Shown in pieces: positions 1-5,033 of a DNA stretch of 6,205 nt. The position numbers were made by a program, and so were the translations under genes. Where the stretch lies: contig WTGE01000043.1 in the NCBI GenBank assembly GCA_011525445.1, positions 1-6,205 of the forward strand, written 5' to 3'. The first letter of the stretch is position 1. Each line of letters opens with the position of its first letter. Under the pieces are notes generated by a model. That model saw only the letters and a program-made list of their open reading frames with translations. It made no database searches and was not told the origin of the DNA. This stretch comes from Synechococcus sp. CO36386bin_37. Lineage in GTDB: Bacteria; Cyanobacteriota; Cyanobacteriia; PCC-6307; Cyanobiaceae.

Positions 1-1868
1 ATACCGGTTACGCCACAGAGAGAGTTGAAAGCGCCGAAAACAGACTTGAAAACGGTGATATCAACCTGCGTGAATTCATTCGCCTAGTTGCTCGTTCGAG
101 TGCATTCCGACGTCGTTACTGGGAAGGCCTCTACATCACCAAGGCCATCGAAGTCATGCATCGGCGTCTGCTTGGCCGCCCCACATTCGGCCGCTGGGAA
201 ATCGATGCCCTTTTCGACACTGCAGCGCGTCATGGTTTCTACGGAGTGGTTGATGCGCTTGTAAACAGCCAAGAGTTTGCAGACTGCTTCGGTGAGGACA
301 CCGTTCCCTTCGAACGATTCATCACTCCAAAGGATTTAACCAGTCGACGAACACCGACTTGGAAAGAGCAACTCAATCTCGAAGCTCAAATCGAGTTCAC
401 TCCAAGGTCACGCCCTGAACTCAAATCAGGGAGCAGCTTCAAGACTCCTGGTGACATAACTCCCAGGAATCTTCAGGCCAAAACGAGGAGCTCAATTGAC
501 ACTTGGGTTAGATCGGAACCGCTCCCCGAATTTGATGCAAGGGAAAAGTCCATTGCACTGACACAAGCCGGCAGCACTGAAACCAATGCAAAGCAACCCA
601 GCTGGGCAGGAAAAGTTAGTTTCAAAGGTTCAGCATCTCCAGAGGTGCCAGGTGCACGACTGAGTCGCGCTCTTGACAGTCAGAATGCGACAGGCTTCGC
701 CAGCAAAATAGGTACCCCATCCTGGATCGAGCTCAAACCTCCATTTACTGAAGCTGAATTAAATTCAGCTGTTGAAGAAACTTACCGACAACTACTTAAT
801 TACGTACCCTTTGAAGGTGAGAGGCTCACAATTGCCGAATCTAAATTACGCAACCTAGATATTAATTTAGCGGAATTCATAGAGGCTGTTGCAATGAGTG
901 ATGCATTTCAGCAAAGGCTCTCTGAAATTGCTCCCCTACGTGTTGCACCTGCCGCAAGTCTCGCCCTTCTTGGAAGACCGGCAATTCCATCAGAGGTAGC
1001 AGAATTTCTAAAGACACGAGCCGAAGAAGGTCAACGTCAGGCCATCACTAACTTGATGAAACGTCGTAAGCCTGAAGATTGCAATCGCCTTCTTCAAGTC
1101 AAGCTCAGCTCCTACTCCGGGCAAACGCCCTTCAGCAACTTAAAAAGGCTGAGAGGAGAGCAAATCCTTGCTCCCACTCAGCTCACCACCGGCTCGCAAC
1201 TCGAAGCTCTGGTCATACCATCCGAGGAAAGCAAAAGGCCCAAATTTGACGCAAAAACCAGTCAAAGTTTCAGCAGCCCATCGATTTCATTCCTAACTCC
1301 AGGAGGAAAACTTTCTGGCTTAACTAATGCTCTGCAGACAAAAGATTCAAGCGGCTTTACTCGTCGGAATGGAATCTCTTCATGCATTCAACTCAAGGCA
1401 CCGTTTACTGAGGAAGAACTACAAATAGCGATAGCAGAAACATACAGACAACTCCTGAATCGCATACCACTTGACTACGAGCGCTTGACCACCGCTGAAT
1501 CACAATTGCGCAATCAGGATATTAATCTTTCAGGATTTGTGAAGTCTGTCGCCATGAGCGAATCTTTTCAAGACCGCCTGTCAGGCATGTCACCTCTCCG
1601 CGCGGCATCGGCAGCAAGCCTGGCGATACTCGGTCGAGCGAGCACACCACCAGAAGTCTCTGAGTTTTTAATTACCCGTGCACGAGATGGTCAACGACAG
1701 GCCACGCTTTACTTCATTAACAAAAGGAAACAAGAAGAATCAAATGTTGTTCCTCAAATCAATGGCATGTCCACTTCGAAAGGACAGGATCAAGCCACAG
1801 TGATCCGCACGTCAATGCTTTACAGAGGCAATGCAGGTCTTAATCCACCAAAGAATTCACCATTGTGA
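1..1868 (+). CDS. apcE: ApcE, phycobilisome core-membrane linker (3' part; 5' end outside window)
   Basis: ApcE (L-CM) organises the allophycocyanin core cylinders, anchors the phycobilisome to the thylakoid and passes energy to the photosystems. The frame is open from position 3 to the TGA at 1866-1868 (621 residues visible), so the gene runs in from the left. The N-terminal bilin domain is not in the window. Seen directly: most of a canonical PBS linker (REP, Pfam PBS_linker_poly) domain with ERVESAENRL, a HRRLLGRPTFGR stretch and the closing FGEDTVPFERF near position 320. A Ser/Thr/Pro/Lys-rich arm follows to about 650, then two divergent REP-like units (about 651-1100 and 1311-1760) joined by a second arm, and a 40-residue tail. 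Both later units keep the YRQLLN, ERLT-AES-LRN-DINL and LGR motifs but lack FGEDTVPF-R. The first REP matches my memory of the Synechocystis ApcE REP that precedes its last REP. Location upstream of apcABC supports the call. Codons in the duplicated units look more AT-rich than in apcA/apcB. Confidence 0.95.
   Translation, partial: TGYATERVESAENRLENGDINLREFIRLVARSSAFRRRYWEGLYITKAIEVMHRRLLGRPTFGRWEIDALFDTAARHGFYGVVDALVNSQEFADCFGEDTVPFERFITPKDLTSRRTPTWKEQLNLEAQIEFTPRSRPELKSGSSFKTPGDITPRNLQAKTRSSIDTWVRSEPLPEFDAREKSIALTQAGSTETNAKQPSWAGKVSFKGSASPEVPGARLSRALDSQNATGFASKIGTPSWIELKPPFTEAELNSAVEETYRQLLNYVPFEGERLTIAESKLRNLDINLAEFIEAVAMSDAFQQRLSEIAPLRVAPAASLALLGRPAIPSEVAEFLKTRAEEGQRQAITNLMKRRKPEDCNRLLQVKLSSYSGQTPFSNLKRLRGEQILAPTQLTTGSQLEALVIPSEESKRPKFDAKTSQSFSSPSISFLTPGGKLSGLTNALQTKDSSGFTRRNGISSCIQLKAPFTEEELQIAIAETYRQLLNRIPLDYERLTTAESQLRNQDINLSGFVKSVAMSESFQDRLSGMSPLRAASAASLAILGRASTPPEVSEFLITRARDGQRQATLYFINKRKQEESNVVPQINGMSTSKGQDQATVIRTSMLYRGNAGLNPPKNSPL
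651..1100 (+). repeat. ApcE REP-like unit A (first copy of intragenic tandem duplication)
   Basis: This is the first of two in-frame copies inside apcE. Every landmark in it recurs exactly 660 bp later: the PFTE codons (741 and 1401), LRN-DINL (near 847 and 1507), LGR (near 970 and 1630) and GQRQA (near 1029 and 1689). The protein copies need no gap over about 120 residues and are about 60% identical by hand count. The unit resembles a linker REP domain but stops before the usual FGEDTVPY/F-R ending. Confidence 0.85.
1311..1760 (+). repeat. ApcE REP-like unit B (second copy of intragenic tandem duplication)
   Basis: This is the second copy, 660 bp after unit A, with the same gap-free collinearity. 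It keeps ETYRQLLN, ERLT-AES-LRNQDINL, VAMS and LGR but, like unit A, lacks the FGEDTVPF-R motif. It is followed only by a short Gln/Ser/Asn-rich tail before the stop. The level of divergence suggests an old duplication, possibly kept in register by selection or gene conversion. Confidence 0.85.
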
Positions 1869-2040
1869 GCTTTCCCAAAAATTCATAATCCAGCCAAATC
1901 AATACTGATTCATTCAGCACAGAAAAAACATATTCACTAAGCAGATCCGAGTCAGACGCATTTAATTTCTAAATAAAACACACGGAAAGCCCTCCCCGAC
2001 AACACGAACGACTTGTATTTGATATTGCCCCCAAAACTGA

Positions 2041-2060
2041 TTCCAATAAATTCCAAATAA
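2041..2060 (+). repeat. Tandem 10-bp direct repeat, TTCCAATAAA / TTCCAAATAA
   Basis: Two adjacent 10-mers (2041-2050 and 2051-2060) share the first six bases and differ slightly after that. One copy per helical turn places both on the same face of the DNA. A second such pair lies 36 bp downstream at 2077-2096. Function is inferred only from position upstream of the candidate apcA promoter. Confidence 0.6.
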
Positions 2061-2076
2061 AATATTCTGAAAACGA

Positions 2077-2096
2077 TTGCTGATAATTGCTAATAA
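2077..2096 (+). repeat. Tandem 10-bp direct repeat, TTGCTGATAA / TTGCTAATAA
   Basis: Two adjacent 10-mers (2077-2086 and 2087-2096) differ at one base. The arrangement, two direct half-sites with a 10-bp period, is that of response-regulator sites such as the cyanobacterial RpaB HLR1 element, but the half-sites do not contain the HLR1 core TTACA. The second half overlaps the candidate -35 element of the apcA promoter, so a bound protein could contact or block RNA polymerase. This is inference. Confidence 0.6.
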
Positions 2097-2116
2097 TTAC
2101 TTGATTTTCATATTAT
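2087..2116 (+). promoter_or_regulatory. Candidate sigma70-type promoter for apcABC
   Basis: TTGCTA at 2087-2092 (4 of 6 to TTGACA) and TATTAT at 2111-2116 (5 of 6 to TATAAT) are separated by 18 bp. Transcription would start near 2123 and give a leader of about 330 nt that contains all the inverted repeats described below. The region is AT-rich, so chance matches are likely. Confidence 0.4.
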
Positions 2117-2196
2117 TGAATCATCAAGCACTTCCACGGATTGCTTGACGCGCGCAGCCTCCCAACAATCTCAGCAGCAATGAAGATCTGTTACCG

Positions 2197-2216
2197 ACGC
2201 AGAAGTGATTCTGCGT
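2197..2216 (+). promoter_or_regulatory. Leader hairpin 1
   Basis: This is a perfect 7-bp inverted repeat, ACGCAGA (2197-2203) and TCTGCGT (2210-2216), with a 6-nt loop AGTGAT. It is the first of a series of hairpins in the putative apcABC leader. No T-run follows, so it is not a terminator. Confidence 0.6.
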
Positions 2217-2222
2217 GTTGAA

Positions 2223-2276
2223 GGAGAATAAAGAGGCGAAAGTTGGATCAGGCAGCTGCCTCTTCCAAACTTCTCC
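2223..2276 (+). promoter_or_regulatory. Leader hairpin 2 (long, with alternative pairings)
   Basis: GGAGAA (2223-2228) pairs with TTCTCC (2271-2276), and inside it AAGAGGC (2231-2237) pairs with GCCTCTT (2258-2264), giving 13 bp with a small internal loop. A competing fold pairs TTGGA (2243-2247) with TCCAA (2264-2268) around the 12-bp palindrome AGGCAGCTGCCT (2250-2261). The two inner folds exclude each other, so this element could switch states. No ligand class is recognised. Confidence 0.55.
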
Positions 2277-2278
2277 GT

Positions 2279-2312
2279 AAAAGGTCAACAGATACAACAT
2301 CTGTACCCTTTT
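2279..2312 (+). promoter_or_regulatory. Leader hairpin 3, attenuator-like
   Basis: AAAAGG (2279-2284) pairs with CCTTTT (2307-2312), and inside it ACAGAT (2288-2293) pairs with ATCTGT (2299-2304) around loop ACAAC. That makes 12 bp with a small internal loop, starting two bases after hairpin 2. The 3' arm ends in four Ts. Its shape faintly recalls an intrinsic terminator, but the stem is not GC-rich and the T-run is short, so any attenuation is speculative. Confidence 0.5.
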
Positions 2313-2360
2313 CGGACTGGATTCCCCCTCCAACCCCCAAGCAGCCCTTAAACTGCTGAC

Positions 2361-2378
2361 TGATCTCCTTCGAGATCA
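2361..2378 (+). promoter_or_regulatory. Leader hairpin 4
   Basis: This is a perfect 7-bp stem, TGATCTC (2361-2367) with GAGATCA (2372-2378), closing a 4-nt loop CTTC. The 8-mer CTCCTTCG at 2365-2372 recurs at 2414-2421 inside hairpin 5. A weaker 5-bp inverted repeat, AGCAG (2340-2344) with CTGCT (2353-2357), precedes it. Confidence 0.6.
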
Positions 2379-2409
2379 ACATATTCACCCCACACATTCA
2401 CCGGCATAT

Positions 2410-2429
2410 CGGCCTCCTTCGGGCGGCCG
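2410..2429 (+). promoter_or_regulatory. Leader hairpin 5 with UUCG tetraloop, just upstream of apcA RBS
   Basis: CGGCC (2410-2414) pairs with GGCCG (2425-2429) and, past one mismatch, CC (2416-2417) and GG (2422-2423) close a TTCG loop (2418-2421). UUCG closed by C-G is an unusually stable RNA tetraloop. The hairpin ends 8 nt before the apcA Shine-Dalgarno. Its CCTC (2413-2416) could alternatively pair with GAGG of the ribosome-binding site, which would hide that site. Roles in mRNA stability or translational control are inferred. Confidence 0.65.
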
Positions 2430-2437
2430 CTTGTTTC

Positions 2438-2442
2438 GAGGT
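2438..2442 (+). promoter_or_regulatory. apcA ribosome-binding site
   Basis: GAGGT lies 8 nt before the ATG at 2451, a good Shine-Dalgarno match and spacing. It fixes the apcA start and is the clearest RBS in the phycobilisome operon. Confidence 0.8.
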
Positions 2443-2450
2443 AGAACTGC

Positions 2451-2936
2451 ATGAGCATCGTCTCCAACTCGATCATCAACGCGGACGCCGAAGCCCGCTA
2501 TCTCAGTCCTGGCGAACTGGACCAAATCAAGTCCTTTGTCAGTGGCGGACAGCGTCGTCTGCGTGTCGCTCAGGTTCTCAGCGAGAGCCGAGAGCGCATC
2601 GTTAAAACAGCAGGCGGACAGCTGTTCCAGAAGCGTCCCGATGTCATTTCCCCTGGAGGCAATGCCTACGGTCAGGAGATGACCGCAACCTGTCTTCGTG
2701 ACATGGATTACTACCTGCGTCTTGTCACCTATGGCGTCGTCGCTGGAGATGTCACACCGATCGAGGAGATTGGCGTGATTGGAGCCAGAGAACTGTACCG
2801 TTCTCTTGGTACTCCTCTTGAAGCCATGGCTGAATCCGTGCGCGAAATGAAGTCAGTCGCCATGGGCATCCTCACCGGCTCGGACGCCGAAGAAGCTGGT
2901 TTTTATTTCGATTACGTGATTGGCTCGCTCGCCTGA
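2451..2936 (+). CDS. apcA: Allophycocyanin alpha subunit
   Basis: ApcA pairs with ApcB into alpha-beta monomers that form trimers, which build the phycobilisome core cylinders at the thylakoid surface. The product is 161 residues, the normal family length. The N-terminus ([20 protein letters not shown]) and a later [25 protein letters not shown] run match cyanobacterial ApcA closely. Cys81, in TATCLRD, is the phycocyanobilin attachment site, and Asp84 is the conserved residue that contacts the bilin. A GAGGT Shine-Dalgarno 8 nt upstream supports the start. The gene sits first in apcABC, after a long structured leader, and apcB follows after 41 bp. Regulation is probably at the upstream promoter and leader. 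Nothing in the protein looks abnormal. Confidence 0.98.
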   Translation: MSIVSNSIINADAEARYLSPGELDQIKSFVSGGQRRLRVAQVLSESRERIVKTAGGQLFQKRPDVISPGGNAYGQEMTATCLRDMDYYLRLVTYGVVAGDVTPIEEIGVIGARELYRSLGTPLEAMAESVREMKSVAMGILTGSDAEEAGFYFDYVIGSLA

Positions 2937-2977
2937 ATCAACGAAACCATCTCCTCTCCCTGTCACTCACCTAATCC

Positions 2978-3466
2978 ATGCAAGACGCGATTACCAACGT
3001 CATCAACAAGTCAGACGTTCAAGGTTTGTATCTGGACACCACGTCCATGTCCAGTCTTGAGCAGTACTTCGCCAGCGGTGAACTCCGTGTCAAGGCAGCA
3101 GCAACGATCAGTGCCAACGCCTCTTCGATCATTAAGGATGCTGTCGCCAAAGCTCTTCTGTACTCGGACATCACCCGTCCGGGTGGCAACATGTACACAA
3201 CTCGTCGGTATGCGGCTTGCATCCGTGATCTGGACTATTACCTGCGGTATTCCACTTACGCCATGTTAGCGGGGGATACTTCAATCCTTGACGAGCGAGT
3301 TCTGAATGGTCTTAAAGAGACCTACAACTCTCTGGGAGTTCCCATCGGTGCGACAGTGCAGGCCATTCAAGCCATGAAGGAAGTCACAGCATCTTTGGTT
3401 GGTCCAGATGCTGGTCGCGAGATGGGTGTCTACTTTGACTACATCTGTTCTGGTCTTGGTAACTGA
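2978..3466 (+). CDS. apcB: Allophycocyanin beta subunit
   Basis: ApcB is the partner of ApcA in core trimers. The product is 162 residues, close to the usual 161. The start [20 protein letters not shown] and the later [20 protein letters not shown] region are diagnostic. Cys81 carries the phycocyanobilin, Asp84 is the bilin-contacting aspartate, and Asn71 in PGGNMY is the position usually N-methylated in beta subunits by CpcM (family knowledge). The ATG follows apcA by 41 bp, but that spacer is pyrimidine-rich and has no visible Shine-Dalgarno, unlike apcA. Even so, the two proteins are needed in equal amounts. The TGA overlaps the ATG of apcC by one base. Confidence 0.98.
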   Translation: MQDAITNVINKSDVQGLYLDTTSMSSLEQYFASGELRVKAAATISANASSIIKDAVAKALLYSDITRPGGNMYTTRRYAACIRDLDYYLRYSTYAMLAGDTSILDERVLNGLKETYNSLGVPIGATVQAIQAMKEVTASLVGPDAGREMGVYFDYICSGLGN

Positions 3467-3666
3467 TGCGTCTCTTCAAGGTCACAGCCTGCATACCTTC
3501 ACCTGAAAAGGTCCGTTCCCAGCGTGAGCTGCAAAACACCTTCTTCACGAAATGGGTTCCATATGAAAGTTGGTTTGCTGAACAACAGCGTATCCAAAAA
3601 CAAGGTGGACGAATTATCAAGGTTGAACTTTGCACAGGAAACCGCGAGATCAACGTCGGCAACTGA
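3466..3666 (+). CDS. apcC: Phycobilisome small core linker ApcC (L-C 7.8)
   Basis: This 66-residue protein is the small core linker, which caps or stabilises allophycocyanin trimers at the ends of core cylinders. It belongs to the CpcD-like linker family (Pfam PF01383). Recognisable family features are the start [16 protein letters not shown], then RSQRELQNTFFTK, an EQQRIQKQGGRI stretch and the closing KVELCTGN. The ATG overlaps the apcB stop in TGATG, which suggests translational coupling; no separate strong Shine-Dalgarno is visible. Length is normal (family about 66-68 residues). The gene ends the operon, and an intrinsic terminator starts 24 bp after its stop. Confidence 0.97.
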   Translation: MRLFKVTACIPSPEKVRSQRELQNTFFTKWVPYESWFAEQQRIQKQGGRIIKVELCTGNREINVGN

Positions 3667-3690
3667 TACTCATCCTGTTTTTTTTAATTA

Positions 3691-3718
3691 AAAAAACCCG
3701 GCAATAGCCGGGTTTTTT
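3691..3718 (+). terminator. Intrinsic terminator of the apc operon, likely bidirectional
   Basis: AAAAAACCCGGC (3691-3702) and GCCGGGTTTTTT (3707-3718) form a perfect 12-bp stem with loop AATA and a terminal run of six Ts. The A-run on the left gives a T-run when read on the other strand, so it should also stop minus-strand transcription. Just upstream, an 18-bp palindrome of seven Ts, AATT and seven As (3679-3696) overlaps its left arm. Confidence 0.95.
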
Positions 3719-3758
3719 GTTGTCTTGCCTTGGCAAACCGTTCGGAGAGCGGCTCAAT

Positions 3759-3763
3759 AGGAA
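3759..3763 (+). promoter_or_regulatory. ftsW ribosome-binding site (supports a TTG start)
   Basis: AGGAA lies 8 nt before the TTG at 3772. No ATG occurs in this frame until codon 39 (3886), and that one is less well placed. The site favours TTG as the start. I see no convincing promoter between the terminator and this point. Confidence 0.55.
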
Positions 3764-3771
3764 CCTGATTC

Positions 3772-5022
3772 TTGATCTCTTTGCTCTTGAGTGACACCAG
3801 CGTGACCTCTCGAAGGAGTCGTTCCAAGCGGAGAACGGCTGACAAACGCACTGCGTCCAACCAACGTGACTTCTGGCAACGTTTCATGCCACTGGATTGG
3901 TCGCTCTGGCCAACTGAGGCAAGGCTTCTGCTCAGTCTCACTGCGATCTGGTGTGTTGCAGGACTACTGGTCTTGGCTTCGGCAAGTTGGTGGGTTGCTG
4001 CTAGAGAGCAAGGAGAGGGTGCTTATTACCTCAAACGTCAGCTGATCTGGATGGTGGCCAGCTGGGGCTTGATGGCCTTCGTTACATCAACCTCACTCAG
4101 ACGCTGGCTCAAAGTCGCAGGACCTGGGCTCTGGATGGGCTGCCTGCTGGTTGCAGCCACATTAGTGATGGGAACCACGGTCAATGGAGCAAGTCGCTGG
4201 CTCGTTATTGGTCCTATCCAGATCCAACCATCGGAGTTGGTCAAACCCTTTGTGGTTCTTCAAGCTGCCAATTTGTTTGCTCACTGGAAGCGGAATGCGC
4301 TGGATCAAAAGCTGCTTTGGCTCGCCAGTTTTGCCATTCTTGTTCTGCTGATCCTCAAACAACCCAATCTGAGCACTGCAGGACTGATCGGCCTCTTGAT
4401 CTGGCTGATGGCATTCTCGGCAGGGCTTCCCTTGATTCAACTCTTCGGCACCGCACTGGTTGGAGGTCTGCTCGGGGTGAGCAGCATCCTGATCAATGAA
4501 TACCAACGCATCAGAGTCATCTCGTTTCTCAATCCATGGCAAGACCCTCAAGGCGATGGCTATCAACTCATCCAAAGCCTTTTAGCCATTGGATCAGGTG
4601 GACTGTTTGGTCAAGGCTTCGGACTTTCAACGCAAAAACTGCAGTATTTACCGATTCAAAGCACTGATTTCATCTTCGCTGTTTATGCCGAAGAGTTCGG
4701 TTTCGCTGGTTCCGTGATGTTGTTGCTCTTTCTGATGCTGATGGGCTTCTTAGGGCTTCGTGTTGCATTGCGCTGCAGGAGCAACCAAGCCAGACTCACC
4801 GCTATTGGCTGTTCCAGCCTTCTCGTTGGACAATCACTGATGAATATTGCCGTAGCTTCCGGCGCCATGCCGACAACAGGTCTGCCCCTGCCCCTTGTCA
4901 GCTACGGGGGGAACTCACTGCTCTCGAGCATGGTGATTCTTGGGTTGTTAATCCGTTGCTCCCTGGAATCCACTGGATTAATCGGTAGTCGGAGCCTGCG
5001 AAGTCAACAACGTTCTGGATAA
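3772..5022 (+). CDS. ftsW: FtsW-type SEDS peptidoglycan glycosyltransferase
   Basis: SEDS proteins polymerise lipid II into glycan strands in the plasma membrane; FtsW does so at the division septum with a class b PBP (FtsI). The product is 416 residues from TTG. It has a basic, probably cytoplasmic N-terminus (residues 13-26, SRRSRSKRRTADKR), then about ten hydrophobic segments, the first near 50-72. Visible family motifs are NGASRWL-IGP-QIQPSEL-K, FLNPWQDPQGDGYQ, IGSGGLFGQGFGLSTQKLQYLP, STDFIFAVYAEEFGF and PLPLVSYGGNS. Asp299 in TDFIFA is the invariant, essential SEDS aspartate. The GDGYQ and STQKLQYLP wording fits FtsW better than RodA. The usual HTDF is STDF here. The start is TTG with AGGAA 8 nt upstream; GTG at 3799 and ATG at 3886 are alternatives. 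ccdA follows at once. RodA is the main alternative identity. Confidence 0.92.
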   Translation: MISLLLSDTSVTSRRSRSKRRTADKRTASNQRDFWQRFMPLDWSLWPTEARLLLSLTAIWCVAGLLVLASASWWVAAREQGEGAYYLKRQLIWMVASWGLMAFVTSTSLRRWLKVAGPGLWMGCLLVAATLVMGTTVNGASRWLVIGPIQIQPSELVKPFVVLQAANLFAHWKRNALDQKLLWLASFAILVLLILKQPNLSTAGLIGLLIWLMAFSAGLPLIQLFGTALVGGLLGVSSILINEYQRIRVISFLNPWQDPQGDGYQLIQSLLAIGSGGLFGQGFGLSTQKLQYLPIQSTDFIFAVYAEEFGFAGSVMLLLFLMLMGFLGLRVALRCRSNQARLTAIGCSSLLVGQSLMNIAVASGAMPTTGLPLPLVSYGGNSLLSSMVILGLLIRCSLESTGLIGSRSLRSQQRSG

Positions 5023-5026
5023 GGTG
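5021..5026 (+). promoter_or_regulatory. Putative ccdA ribosome-binding site before an ATT start
   Basis: AAGGTG overlaps the ftsW stop codon and lies 7 nt upstream of the in-frame ATT at 5034. The only ordinary start codons nearby (GTG 5024, TTG 5030) lead to a stop within four codons. The site therefore fits initiation at ATT, or coupled re-initiation after ftsW. Confidence 0.4.
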
Positions 5027-5033
5027 AATTTGA

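Larger units (their letters stand above)
1869..2450 (+). promoter_or_regulatory. apcE-apcA intergenic region (non-coding)
   Basis: These 582 bases hold no convincing gene. From 1869 to about 2130 the sequence is clearly AT-rich and holds two pairs of 10-bp direct repeats and a candidate promoter. From about 2130 to 2450 it is more GC-rich and dense in inverted repeats, as expected of a transcribed leader. I see no strong hairpin with a T-run after apcE; only a weak 5-bp inverted repeat lies at 1897-1910. Read-through from apcE into apcABC is therefore possible alongside an internal apcA promoter. Confidence 0.8.

Noticed and set aside
1897..1910. Short inverted repeat AATCA/TGATT after apcE as a terminator
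   Set aside because: The stem is 5 AT-rich pairs with no following T-run; too weak for intrinsic termination.
2145..2171. TTGACG (2145-2150) with CAATCT (2166-2171) as an alternative apcA promoter
   Set aside because: The spacer is only 15 bp and the -10 match is poor, so it is weaker than the 2087/2111 pair.
2250..2261. 12-bp palindrome AGGCAGCTGCCT as a stand-alone operator
   Set aside because: It sits inside a longer inverted repeat far downstream of the candidate promoter, so an RNA structure explains it more simply, though a DNA site cannot be excluded.
2124..2333. 69-residue minus-strand reading frame in the apcE-apcA intergenic region
   Set aside because: It begins with TTG, resembles no family I know, and lies over the hairpin-rich leader, whose inverted repeats explain the sequence better.
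3057..3269. 70-residue plus-strand reading frame within apcB in another frame
   Set aside because: Composition is typical of an off-frame read of a high-GC gene, and apcB fully explains the region.
3384..3941. Minus-strand reading frames (3384-3662 and 3684-3941) opposite apcC and the ftsW start
   Set aside because: Their products look like shadow translations with no family resemblance, and the strand opposite apcB/apcC is constrained by the known genes. The second also reads through the terminator.
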